Under the pieces are notes generated by a model. It was not told where the DNA came from. It worked only from the letters and a program-made list of their open reading frames with translations, and made no database searches. 64,000 nucleotides of DNA, taken from NCBI GenBank assembly GCA_036250225.1, contig JAPZLL010000044.1:124001-188000 (forward strand), given 5' to 3'. The stretch is from Cercophora sp. LCS_1 (lineage: Eukaryota; Ascomycota; Sordariomycetes; Sordariales; Lasiosphaeriaceae). Below, piece after piece: positions 10,011 to 20,935 of the stretch (within the stretch, counting starts at the first letter, position 1; each line of letters starts with the position of its first letter). The translations under genes were made by a program, and so were the position numbers.

Positions 10011-11494
10011 CAATGGCCTGGAGGCAATGTGATTGAATGCTCCTTGTTGGTCCTTCTTGTCCCCTTTTATCTGTCCCCTTTTGTCCGCCACATGTGACAA
10101 CGAGAGGCTGTTAGTCCACAGTTAGCTTCCTTTGTTCAACGCTGGCTCAATTCATTGTGATGACGTAACCCAATGTCCTTTTGATTGTATCTCGGTGAAG
10201 TCACCAACAATACCTGAACAACATCGCAGCAGGCGTTTCCTTCTGCCCTGGCCGCCTATAATTCTGGGCAAGAAGCAGAAAAGCTCTATAGGGAGTGAAG
10301 AACTTGCATGATAAAACATGAACAGAACCCGGTTACACGTTTGTTAGGTATAGCTGCGCTCTTGGCGAAGGGTTCCCTGTCCTTACCTAGGTGCCCAGCA
10401 TGATGACGAAACTGGTTTTTTTCTATCACAAGCATGGGGAGACAATCCTTGGATGAAACATGACGCTTGCGGTACTCTGCAGTTCATGGTTCATTTATTC
10501 ATCACATCCATAACATGGATGTTTATAACACAAACAGTCAAGGTATATCAGTCACATCCACTAATGTTATAATTAAACAGTTAACGAATCTGCTGTCAAT
10601 TTGCATCACTAAGACAGCGCCTAAAATTAGGTCCGGATGTGGGTGTGATACCTGGAGCTTAGGAGATGGGTGGCATGTTTGCTTTCGTCTGGAAGTTAGA
10701 CTGACATCAGGCAGCACGTGAGAGACTTGGCGTTTGCGGTGAATTCCGTTGCCAATATCAACAGCCGGCCCTTCCAACACCATCCAGGGCTTGCTGTGAC
10801 AGAAGGTAAGTATTCCAGGGCATCGTTTTCATTGCAACTTGCGGCGTCCACATGTATACCCTGCACCCCCATCAACATCTGGCGCTCGCTGTAATGGAAG
10901 GTATATGTTTGAGGACATGGTTGTTGTGCGGATTTGCACTGTTGATATTGACATCTGGCGCCTCCAACACTATCCGAAACAACTATGAGCATCAGGCAGC
11001 CGCCATAAGGTCTGGCCATCCTGTGAATGTGTGGTGTTTGAGTTTAGTCCCGGAAGCCAGAAGAACCATGCGATGCACACCAATGCCCGCTCACTCGCTC
11101 TGAGTCCAGGTTCACCACCACCAGCGCCGCCGACGCCCAGCTTCCATGTTGGTGCCCTGTTTGTTGCCCTGAGCAGCGCACTTTTGCCTGGCTCCCTAAA
11201 CGTGCCCCTGTCTTAGGTGTTGAGCAGGGCAGGGCCTTGGTGGCCCGCTCAACTCCCCTCCTTCCTTTTCCAATTTGGAGGGGGATTTTTGCGATCCACA
11301 ACGATGCGAAGCGGGGACCGTGTCTTGACGATTCGTCGTTCCTTCCATCTCAACTTCTCTGCCCCCGAGCTTTGGCCGCTTCGCTGCGTGGGCAGTCAGT
11401 CTACTTAAAGTTTCTCCGCCCCACTCAAACTTCTTCCTTCTTGCAACAAACTCTCTCACCGGCAACCATCACAACCGTGTTGCACCAACGAGAG
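10011..11494. other. Low-complexity intergenic region, partly AT-rich
   Basis: The stretch from about 10300 to 10640 is visibly richer in A/T than its surroundings and has no usable frame. It then passes into degenerate repeats (10755-10975) and a pyrimidine-rich leader of the next gene after about 11240. Decayed repeat DNA is likely but not proven. Confidence 0.45.
10755..10975. repeat. Degenerate repeat pair, about 190 bp apart
   Basis: The segments at 10755-10785 and 10945-10975 align (ATATYRACA, then CTCCAACAC or TTCCAACAC, then ATCC) with mostly C/T and G/A differences. A third partial match (CATCAACATCTGGCG) is near 10868. Transition-type differences would fit repeat-induced mutation. 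Confidence 0.4.
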
Positions 11495-12710
11495 ATGTCA
11501 GCGGCCCAGATCAAGAGAGAGGAGGATGGGGATGGCAACCTCGACGCCATCCCCATCGCTCCAGTCGCCGAGCAGAGCGCGCCCGCCGCGACCAACGGTA
11601 AATACCTTATTGCCCCCCTCCCGGTCCATCACTTCCGGTTTAAGCTTAATTCTGACTTTTGCAGAACCTTCAGCGGGACGCCCCAACCGAGTCCCGTTCA
11701 GTTCAATTCCGAAGCTGCAAGAGAAGTGCAGGGACCTCAAGGCCGAATTGGAGGATCTCTTGTCCCAGCGCGCCGCCGCCGAAATCAACTACGACGGCAC
11801 CAACGGCTCCCATCTCACGATGCTCTGTGGCAAAATTGACTTCTGCAACTGGAAGTTGAGGGCTGCCGAAGCCAAGCTCAAGACAAAGCTGGAGAATTAC
11901 CAGCTGAACGGACCTGGAAACAACAGCAACCGCCGCAGGTCCAAGCGCAAGCATTCCAAGTCCCCAGAGCCATCTGCTTCACACCCGCAGGATAATGGTC
12001 AACCGTTTCAGCCGTATTCCGAAGGCGAGGACGCAGACTGGAAGCCGCGCATCCGCCGCCGCAAGATTCACCAAGCAGATGAGAACCAGGAACAGGAACA
12101 GGACCGCAAGATTCCCTACGACCTTGTCCCGGAGTGGCTTTCCAACAGACAGGACTACGACAAGCCCCAGGATGAGGAAATGTTTCCCGATTCTCTGCGC
12201 TATTCGGAATCACCGGTGAGCAATAGACGCGTTGGCGTTATCACTGAGCAGGAGGTGCTTCAATTTTCCCCCTACTCACACACTCTGGTCATTCGCTCAC
12301 GTCCCCTTCCTTCTACTCTAGGAGATGCACCCAGTGCCCCGTCCCAAGTGGGAGTCCCAGTAGCCGGTCTGCGAAGTCGCAAGAGCATTCCCAAGAAGGG
12401 TCGTACCCGAAGCAAGAAGCACCACCGCACGGATGAGATTCACGATCGGATTGCCGCGGCCAGATCCGCCTTCGCGAAACTCCAGATCGGACGGCCGACA
12501 AAGAGACAAGAGAATGCGACAAAGAGACAAGAGAGCAAGCGGCTGGCCAAAGAGCGAGCCAAACGCCGTGTCGCAAACATCTTGAGCAACGACCCAGATT
12601 GGGACCCCGAGAAGGGGCGTTTCGTCGGCCGCGACCGACGTGTTACTCGGAGCATGACTGCTGCCTTGGCGGATGCAATGGATTGTGAGATGGACGAGTC
12701 ACAGGATTAG
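11495..12710 (+). CDS. Basic coiled-coil hypothetical nuclear protein
   Basis: Unrecognised protein of 382 residues. Exons are 11495-11597 and 11665-12710; the 67-bp intron has a GTAAAT donor, a CTGAC branch and a TTGCAG acceptor and keeps the frame. The N-terminus is acidic (REEDGDGN). Residues about 45-100 look like a coiled coil (LQEKCRDLKAELEDLLSQR). Several basic patches follow (RRRSKRKHSK, RIRRRKIH, KKGRTRSKKHHR, KRLAKERAKRRV), pointing to a nuclear, nucleic-acid-associated role. A near-duplicate TKRQEN/TKRQES occurs near the C-terminus. A donor-like GTGAGC at about 12214 and an acceptor-like CTAG near 12321 are out of phase, so I read through. Directly after the TAG stop is a donor (GTAAGC). 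Confidence 0.68.
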
Positions 12711-13503
12711 GTAAGCCATTTTCCCATCTCGGTGAAACGATTACCATGAGGTTTCATTTGACTGACCCATACCTGAACAGATTGTCAGTTTGTAGCGAAT
12801 CGAACCTAAAACTTTGAAGTTTCACATGAAATGCATGGATACCCGGGAAATGGATACGGAGGAGGAATAGGTGGGAGCCTCCGGTCGACTTGAACCGGGA
12901 CGGCTCCCGTCCCTCAATACAACTCCCTTGCGATGGAACCGTCCTTATGCTTGCTGGTGATATTTGTGTCTGCTGATAATCTCCGTCGCTCTCTGCCATT
13001 CCCATGCTTCTTGATACTTTTCGTGTTTCTTGACAATCCTTATGCATCACAATAGTCGCCGCCATTCTTCGCCTGCCCCCGCCCGAGCTGGCTTTGCATC
13101 TGGGTTCGTTGGATTTCCCCTGCCACTACAACCTCCTCGTGGCTACAGGGAAGAAGGCGTTGCTCTTTTTCGAACGCGTCTGGGCCGTTTCGTTGCGGAA
13201 TACGGGTATATACCGGTCAGCAGAAGAATAAGAAGAAGACAGGAGAACTGGTTGGAGGTATCAATGCATGCTAAAAAGAGGGTAAAAGGTCGAAAACTGA
13301 TCCGCAGTGGGCAAGGAGCTTCACCGAGATGCAACGACACTTGAATGAGAAACCCGGAGAAATAGCGCATGACTGACATTCTACCCAAAAGGCTAATTGA
13401 TTCCACGCTTCAGCACAATCCTCGTTTCTTCACCCTCTTGCATCGTGCGCATATCTCATTTCCTATGTGTCCTAAGCCTCCTTCTCAACCTTCCTCAGAC
13501 TCA
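12711..13503. other. 3' flank with possible UTR intron, then convergent intergenic DNA
   Basis: 12711-12780 has intron form (GTAAGC donor, GACTGAC branch, CTGAACAG acceptor) immediately after the upstream stop codon. The remainder to the xylosidase stop shows no gene. Confidence 0.45.
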
Positions 13504-15827
13504 TCAACTCGGCTGCGGCCACTTGTCCAAAACAGCCTCCGCTCCCGTCAACGAAAACGTCACGTTCGCAATACCCGGCTGATCCAAAACCAACGTATAC
13601 GTCCCAGGATACAGCACCGTGTTCCCCTTTTCGTCGACCCTCGCCAGACTGCCCAGGTTCCACTTCATCTCAACAGCCTTGCTCTCCCCCGCCCCGATGC
13701 CGAAAACCCTCTGATACGCCGCCAGCGTTTTGATCGGTCGTGGCGTAGGTCCAAACTCCCCTGTCAAGAACCCAAGCGCCGCATAATCGGATTTCCTCGT
13801 GCCGGTGTTGAGAACAGTGACGTCCACGCTTGGGAAGGGGCAAAGATCGAGATACGTCTCCTTGCAAGATCCAACTAGTTCCTGGATGCTGAAGCTTGTT
13901 GGAAGGGCTTTACCAATCACAGCGCTAAAGTTGGTATAGTGCAGCCCGTGGCCAAAGGGAAACACAGCGTTTTTGTACCACCTGTATGTCCTGCCGGGGT
14001 ATGTGCCCGACGGACGGAGCGCCATGTTCGTGTAGGGTGCTTGGGACGTGAAAGACGATGGGTACACCGTCATCGGGAGACGCCCTGCCGGTGCTACGGC
14101 GCCGGTGATGATATTCATGACTGCCGTGCCGCCGCTCTGACCGGGGTATCCGGCCCAGAGGATGGCTTTGACGTTGGGAAGGGCGAGGACAGGCGTGTCG
14201 TCGACGTGGGTGCCCATTCGGACCACGACGATGGGTTTGTTGAGTTGCGAGAGGCGTGTGAGCAGGGCGAGTTGGCCCGAGGGCCAGGCGATGTTGGATC
14301 GGTCTTGGGATTCTTTTTCCACCGTGTTGTCGATTCCGCCGAAGAAGAGGATTACGTCTGCGCGCTGGGCGGCGGTTACTGCGGCTGAGGTGTCGGCGGA
14401 GGATTGGGTTAGGGGACCGGAGGTGTAGGAGGCGGTGAAGCCCATGTTGCGCGCGGCGGTTACCGGGTCGTGTTTGAAGGGCGGGGTGCCGCTGTAGCCG
14501 CCGAGCATTTTGTCTGCGGCGTTGGCCCAGAAGCCGATCATGGCGATTTGGGTGGCGTTGAGCGAGATGGGGAGGAAGTTGTCGGGATTGTGGAGGAGGA
14601 CGATGCCGGATTCGGCGGCGTGGAGGGCGAGGTCGCGCGCGGATTGGGTGTTGACGTCTGAGGCGGAGAGGTTGCGCCATTGAGAGGTCGAGGGATCGAA
14701 GTAGCCTGCCCGGATGAGACCTTGGTATTGACGGACCATTGCTTTGTCGAGGACGGCTTGGGTGAAGGTGTTGGCGGAGAAGGCGGATGCCGCGTTGGGC
14801 TGTGTGCCTGACGTCGCCCAGCACATGTTGTCGCAGCCCGCAGTCAGAGAAGCGCCAATGGCGGCGTTGTACGACGACTTGAAGCGGTGGCCGCCGTTGG
14901 CGTTGCCCAGGTAGTAGACGGCGTCGCAGTCGCTGACGACGTACTGGTTATCGTCGGTCCAGTTCCAGTGCTTGCGCAGCACCGTGTCGAGCATGTACGG
15001 GTCTGCGCAGGCCGGCACCCCGTTGACCGCGTTGTAGGCGCACATGATGGAGCCCACTTTGGAGTCGCGCGCGCATTGCTGGAACGGCGGGAGGTAGTAT
15101 TCTACCAGCTCTTGGAGGGAGATCTTGGCATTGAAGTTGAAGCGCGTCGTGCTGCCGCTGTTTTCGAGATCGTAGGCCGCGTAGTGCTTGCATGTTGCGA
15201 TGACACGGTGTGTTGGGCCGGGCCCCTGCATGCCTTTGACGAAGGCGGCGGCCCAGCGTTTGTTGAGAAAGGGATCTTCGCCTGGGGTTTCGTGGCCGCG
15301 GCCCCATCGTGGATCGCGGAATGGGTTGACGTCGGGCGTCCAAAAGTCGAGATGGGCGCGGCCGGCGTTGGCAAAGGCGCGGGCTTCAGTGCTGATGACG
15401 GTGCCGATTTGGAAGATTAGGTCGTCATCGAAGGCGGCGCCGGTTGTGATAGCCTGCGGAAACTGCGTCGCTGCGCTGAACTGTCCGCCCCAGGTGATGC
15501 CACGGTTAATCGCAACGCCGTGGAGCGCTTCGTTCCACCACTGGTAGGCGCTGAGGCCGAGTCGGGAGAAGCCGGGGGCATTGCTGTTGGGTCTTAGTGT
15601 ATTTCGTGGAGTAGAGCTGGGGAGAAATACTTGACAAGATTTGCAAGTTTGTCGCTGTTGCTCATGGCCGCCACCAAGGCAGATGCCCTGGCAGCTGGCG
15701 CCGCAGAAGTGTCGCAGACAAGATTGGATCGAAGCGTGCTGCTGGCGCAGTCTGGGTATTTTACACCCGCGCTCACCGGGGCGACGAAAGCCGCCGCCAG
15801 CAGGCCCAAAACACCGAAATGACCCAT
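13504..15827 (-). CDS. Secreted GH3 beta-xylosidase
   Basis: Extracellular exo-1,4-beta-xylosidase releasing xylose from xylo-oligosaccharides. Exons (minus) are 15827-15631 and 15583-13504 (758 residues); the 47-bp intron has a GTATTT donor and an ACTAAG branch and restores VNNAPGF, as in the family. The signal peptide MGHFGVLGLLAAAFVAPVSAG is followed by KYPDC. Family blocks include YQWWNEALHGVA, DFWTPDVNPFRDPRWGRG, CKHYAAYDLE and the nucleophile motif VVSDCDAV (Asp about 284). The likely acid/base Glu is in VEKESQDR (about 490). A C-terminal Fn3-like domain ends near LDKWPQPS. Full family length is about 750-800, so it appears intact. The xylose-type blocks favour xylosidase over glucosidase. 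No certain XlnR site was found upstream. Confidence 0.94.
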
Positions 15828-18791
15828 TGTCGTCGACGGCAGTCAGAATGCACCTGACGCAAACTGACCATGCGCATATGGGATCCCATTTTTGGGGTGC
15901 GGTCTACAATTACACGCACAGTTATGTCTGTCATGGCGAATCGGGACTTTCCCATGCTCCGTACTCTAGATTGCTCCATCCCCTCATTCTTTTGCGTCGC
16001 CGCCGTGCTAGTTGGGACAATATGAAGACCAAGGTGACGTCGAACCGCGTTTTTGGACGCGTTGTAGGAGCCAAGACAACCCTTCGGCCAGGCGGGTCGT
16101 TCGACGGGGGAAAAAGAAGGTTGAATAATATCCGGCTGATCATGTTCCCCAGAAAGCCACCCCGCACAAGTGCCGTGTGTGCCGCGTTTCCCCGTGATTG
16201 CGGAGATTTTTGGTGCACGGGTCCCGAAGTATGCAATTTGTGGTGTTGGTCAGGGGTGATGAACAGGAATTCAGCCGCCAGGCCACGTTCCATTGTTGCT
16301 AACCCATTGGCAAGCGGACAGGAGGACATTGACAATTTGGCGACGGGATTCTAGGTAGAATGCCCAATGAAGATGTGGAAACCTGCCGTTGGCGTTGAGG
16401 TCTTTGGACAAAAAGGGATCGAACATCAACTCGTGGACCTTCCTTGAGCATGGCCTGTCAGTGACAAAAAGGGATTGTGTGACGGGCAAGCACGCTCAAG
16501 TTCCCAAGCTTTGCTTTTAGACGTATATCTTGGCAGGTATACCAGATGACCGCACCAAATGCCGTGCAACTTGGATTAATCCACCAATCATCGCCATGAC
16601 GAGAATGTGGTTGCCGTGGAACCAAGGGGATGGTGTTGATCAGCACCAGGGTTAGGGTCCCCCTTTTACCCCTGACAAGCTCATGCTGCGTCGCATCACC
16701 ATCCCAGGGCGTACAGATACCGGACCAAGACGAGAGAGTATGCCTGCCATATGCCTATGCCCTTATCCCGTGTCTAGTGTACAAAAGTCCCATCCCTATC
16801 CGACAAGTCCGTCACACCGCCACCCTCTCGACCTGTGCCTGGTCCAGAGTCTGAACCGAGCGCTTCGAGTCAAACTCGACGCGCTGACCATCTGGTTGCG
16901 GATTGGCGGCAACTATCGTGATCATGCACCCGGTGATGGCAATGACTTTGTACACTAGCGACTGCCCGATGATGCGTACCGAGTCGCCGCTTTGGTACTG
17001 CAGCAGTCAGCGAGTGGCCTCATCATGGGGGAAGGTTGTCATACACCCATCTGCGTTTTATGATGTTTGAGACGGGAGAACGTCAAAGCTCTGAAGGCTG
17101 GTGGTGTTGACACGATTGGCTTGGTAGAGTAGTTGGGCGGCGATGATGTTGAGGACGGACTTGGCGAGGGCTTAACAGGTCAGCATCCTGATCAACAACG
17201 GCCTATTTATCCCCGATGCTTCCACCTCGGTACCGAGGGCCCCCAAATGGCGCCTGATACCACGTAGAGCCCGACGGCACCAGAGGCGCCCGAGCAGGCC
17301 AAATATTGAACCGTCGTGACCCAAGCGCGACCCATCGTCAGCATCATCGCAAGTCCTCACCGTCTGGCATCTGGTGTGAGCCCCGTAAGAGCGGTCAAGA
17401 AGCGTCCAGGGGGCCGGCACGGCATGTGTGAAAACAGTGGCCGCTTGCGAGGTGCAGGATAGGTACCCCGAGACAACGGGGTTGCACGACCTCGCTGTGC
17501 GACATGGCTTCCCTGGCCGCGGCTTGCATATACTGGCCTCTCATTGACCAGAACCACAACCACCCAAGAGAGTTTGGCCAATCTCATTGACCAGAAAAAA
17601 CATGGTTGCATTGCATGCAGCTCCCGAATCGCTGCTTGGTCGTCGGCACCCCGGGCCTTGATGCCAAACGTTTCACCACCTCCAGGAACGGTCATCTGGT
17701 TTGGTCCAACCATCCAACCTTCTCTGCAATTTCCGTGGAATAGCCCCATTCCGCACTTTTATATCATGTTGGCGGTCGTTTGTGCTCCGCGCTGGGGGAC
17801 TTGGCCGGCAATGTCGCTCTTTCAACGTGATCTTACATGCAGCGCGATGCCCAAAGCGGGAAACCGCGTGGAAGACGTTGAACTACTTCTGGGCCAAGAA
17901 CGTGGGATGAGTCACTGGGCTTCTGGGTAGACATGGTCCCAACCGATGGACGGGTTTGCGGGCGCTTGGCTTGGTTTGCCGGGGGCGACCAGGAACCCCG
18001 ACGCCCTCTGCCGGACGACCATCGGGACCCCCATCGCCAGGTGCAGCATCCTTCTGTCGTCTCTGCGAGCGCCTTTCCAAGAGTCGTTAGCCCAGAGGCA
18101 GGAACCGAGCTTGACGCGGTTTGATGTGGAACTATCGAAAGATGACAGGTTCCCACTCGACGGGCGCCCTACGTCATGAGTCCCGGCGGGTTGGGCATCA
18201 ACAGCCTATCCGAGCCGCTAGCGACCCCTCGGTTGGAAAGGGCGGTGGCATCGGGTAGCCCGTAAACGCGCTAGTCCCGAATCTTTCCGTCTTGAACCGA
18301 GATTCTTGGGGCGCCGATTCGGACGCTTGGTGACCGGTCAACGGCTGTTGGTGGGCAGTGGGCAGCAACAAAGCTCTTGGTGTGTGAACCTAATCGCCGA
18401 TTTGTCGGCGCCCCCGTGGGGATGTAGGTCCCCGGATCGGCATGCCTGACTGGGGAAATCTCCGACATCTGTCCCCCTTTTGTGCCTGGGAGATAACGCC
18501 CAGCATTTGTAAGCGCGGACTGCCGTAAAAGGGAACCGGAGCCGACGCGAGACGCAGAGCAGTGCTGGGAAGATTTGAGAGGAGGCGAGAACTTTCACCA
18601 GCGTTGTTTGTCGCGTTTCCAGAATGGGCCCCGGCGTTCTTGGTGTCTGAGGACATCGTCATACATACGCCCATTGAACAGAAGTCCTCGCGCCGCTTCC
18701 CGTTCATCTTTTGATCCGCCATCCTTGTGGCATCTGATCGTGTGCGCCGGGAGTTATGTTGAGACTTCGGACGCCCGCAGTCATCATGAGT
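15828..18791. other. Long intergenic region, no gene recognised
   Basis: Nearly 3 kb with only short, domain-free frames. Noted: a short direct repeat of CTCATTGACCAG (about 17541 and 17583) and an 11-nt telomere-like AGGGTTAGGGT near 16646. No RNA gene was recognised. Confidence 0.45.
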
Positions 18792-20657
18792 CTACCTGGC
18801 TTTCTCCAAGACATCTACTATGCTCACGAGCTCACAGATGACGTTCTCATACATGGCCGTCTGCAGCTCTCTGGTATGAAGGTCCGCGCCAAAGCCGAAA
18901 TCGCAGTATAGACACTTTGCGATGAGCTGGTCGTATTTTGGACCTAGTAGAGACGGTCTTGCAGCAGCTCTGCGGACTTGGACAACGTCTGTTGGGTTCA
19001 GTGTACACTCCCATCTGCCCACCTGAAGAAGTGCCACGCCAAGGCAGTACAGCGTGGCGTTTCTGATGCCGCAAAGTAGCAGGGCGTCGTCATCGGATGG
19101 TGGGGTGAGAGCGTTGGCCAGGGCGGCTTGTAGCGTGATTGCCTCTGTCTTTTCAGCAAGATTGGTGTCAATGTGGAGCGTTTCAAGAGAGATGGCCAGA
19201 TCTTTGTCGATATTGAAGTATGAGAGATCGGAGAGTCCCCAACTTTGGCGCCACCATTGCGTTGAGTGGTATCGAAGCACCGCTTGCGCGAGGACGAGAG
19301 CGAGCCGAAGCTGGCTGTTGATGGCCATCTCTTTGCCTGGCTGTATTGCTGAGGACAGAATTGTGGGGGGGGAGGGTAAAGATTGAATGGCTGTGCCTGC
19401 CCTGTCCTTGACGGCTATGAGATGGTGAGCTAACGTGTCGTGTAGCTTGAGGTATCCGATAGAGCTCTCATGCTGGAGGGCTTGCGGAACCTTGATCTGC
19501 TGGAATAAGTGATGACACAAGTCAGCAATGCCGCCAAGGTCTCTGAGCTTTGGGTTCTGTTTCGGCCGCTCTGGCTCCATGTTGCGGGTGGTAGATGTCG
19601 TTGTAGAGGTTTGAGATGGAGAGTCCGCAAATCTGACTTTACGGGCTTTGGCTGGTCTTTCCGAGCTATCCGGGCGTTGCGAAAGTGACAACGTAGCGTT
19701 GGCCCACAGGGTGTCCTCGGACCTTATCTTCAACATTAGGAGACTTCTGTGTCACGTTAGTCGGTCAGAAGCCAGCTGCAGTGAGTTTAAGGGGGGGTTC
19801 AACGTACCGCTGCGTCGAACTCCCGGTCAAGGCATTGGACTCAAGGGCCATGCGAAAGTTTACGCATGTATCGGAGGCTTCGGGCTGGAGGAACCACCTG
19901 GCTGTATGGGCCACATGTTTTCCGGTAGATCCAGAACATGACCAACTTGCCGAGAGCGCAGTGAAGAAGGATGCGGAATATTTAGCAACCAGACTATAGG
20001 CATTGGGCAAGGTCTTTCTCCCCGTGATACGACCTGTGGGCTTCTGGAAAGCCCTTGCTGTTTTCCGAAGTCGGCGAAAGTCGCTGATCGTTTCGTTCAG
20101 AGAGCCCATGCTTTCTTCGATCGTGGACGTCCTCATCGCCAGCCATAAAGCGTGACCCGCGCGTTGGGCCCGCACATGGAGCTGTCACATAGATAGTGCA
20201 TCAGTCTCATCGTCGAAATGACAAACTTGGGTGTTCCACAATGGGAAAGGAGTAGACGAACGCTGCTGCGGCTGCTATCCTCTGTCTCAAGTCGTTGCAG
20301 AAGATCCTCAATCTTTCCAATTTGGTTGGCGATGCGCTCGCTGGTTTCCTTGACTTCAATATACTTGTCGCCGAGGTGGTCCTGGATGCATTGTTCCAAA
20401 TTCGCCGCGGCCCAGTGTTCATGCGAGCAATCATGAACCATCCTGGCGGCGATACCGCGCTGAATGCCAGCGGACTGAAGGAGAAGCTGCGACTCATCCC
20501 GGAAGACCGAGATTTGCGTTTTGAGCTTTGCGCGGAAACGAGTGACTTCTCCATCGTAATCGCGGACCAATTTGATCTTGTCCTTCAGGCGTCTGGAACC
20601 TTTGAGCGCGGCAAGACACAGCGGCGCAACGCCGAGCGCGATTGAGAGAGGGTCCAT
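18792..20657 (-). CDS. DUF7580 domain protein (fungal, prion-inhibition/NLR-associated type)
   Basis: Protein of 574 residues in the modelled form. Exons (minus) are 20657-20262, 20181-19808 and 19746-18792. The second intron is clear (GTACGT, GACTAAC, CACAG). The first is less certain: GTTCGT donor, CTGATG branch, GACAG acceptor, 80 bp, the best in-frame solution. The N-terminus MDPLSIALGVAPLCLAALKG and the following helices are typical of this family. The C-terminal domain contains LRLALVLAQAVLRYHSTQWW and ends with LCLYCDFGFG-type residues (CLYCDFGFGADL), the hallmark of DUF7580. Such proteins often accompany fungal STAND/HET recognition genes; a direct role here is inference. It is divergent from the zinc-finger/Myb gene, 278 bp away. 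A frameshift near 20150 is the alternative to the first intron. Confidence 0.78.
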
Positions 20658-20935
20658 GATAGCATTGAAGCTCACCAAAATGTCATGGGTGGATCGGCCA
20701 GGCACGCGCGTTGGCGGAAGGGGGGCGCGTAACCCTTTGGGAAGGGCAAGAGCGACGAGGTGGCTGCGTGCTACAGCATAGCCACCCCCTCACTTGACTG
20801 CCTTGCCGCCTTCACCTCGTTGCGCAGCTGCTGCAAGCCTCAACGCCCGCACAGCCCACTCGTCATCCTTGTCATCCGTTCTTGCCTTCAACGATTTTCC
20901 CTTGTTCTCTCATCCCAACGAGGCCACAGCATTGA

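Noticed and set aside
12213..12321. Possible second intron in the basic coiled-coil gene (GTGAGC to CTAG)
   Set aside because: Donor and acceptor are in different phases and splicing would hit a stop; the frame reads through cleanly.
12880..12930. tRNA-like TTCAAG/GGGACGGCTCCCGTCCC stretch
   Set aside because: No acceptor stem or anticodon arm can be drawn around it.
13925..14824. 299-codon minus frame inside the GH3 gene
   Set aside because: Arg/Pro/His-rich shadow of the xylosidase frame.
16646..16656. Telomere-like AGGGTTAGGGT
   Set aside because: Under two units; too short to indicate a chromosome end or an interstitial telomere.
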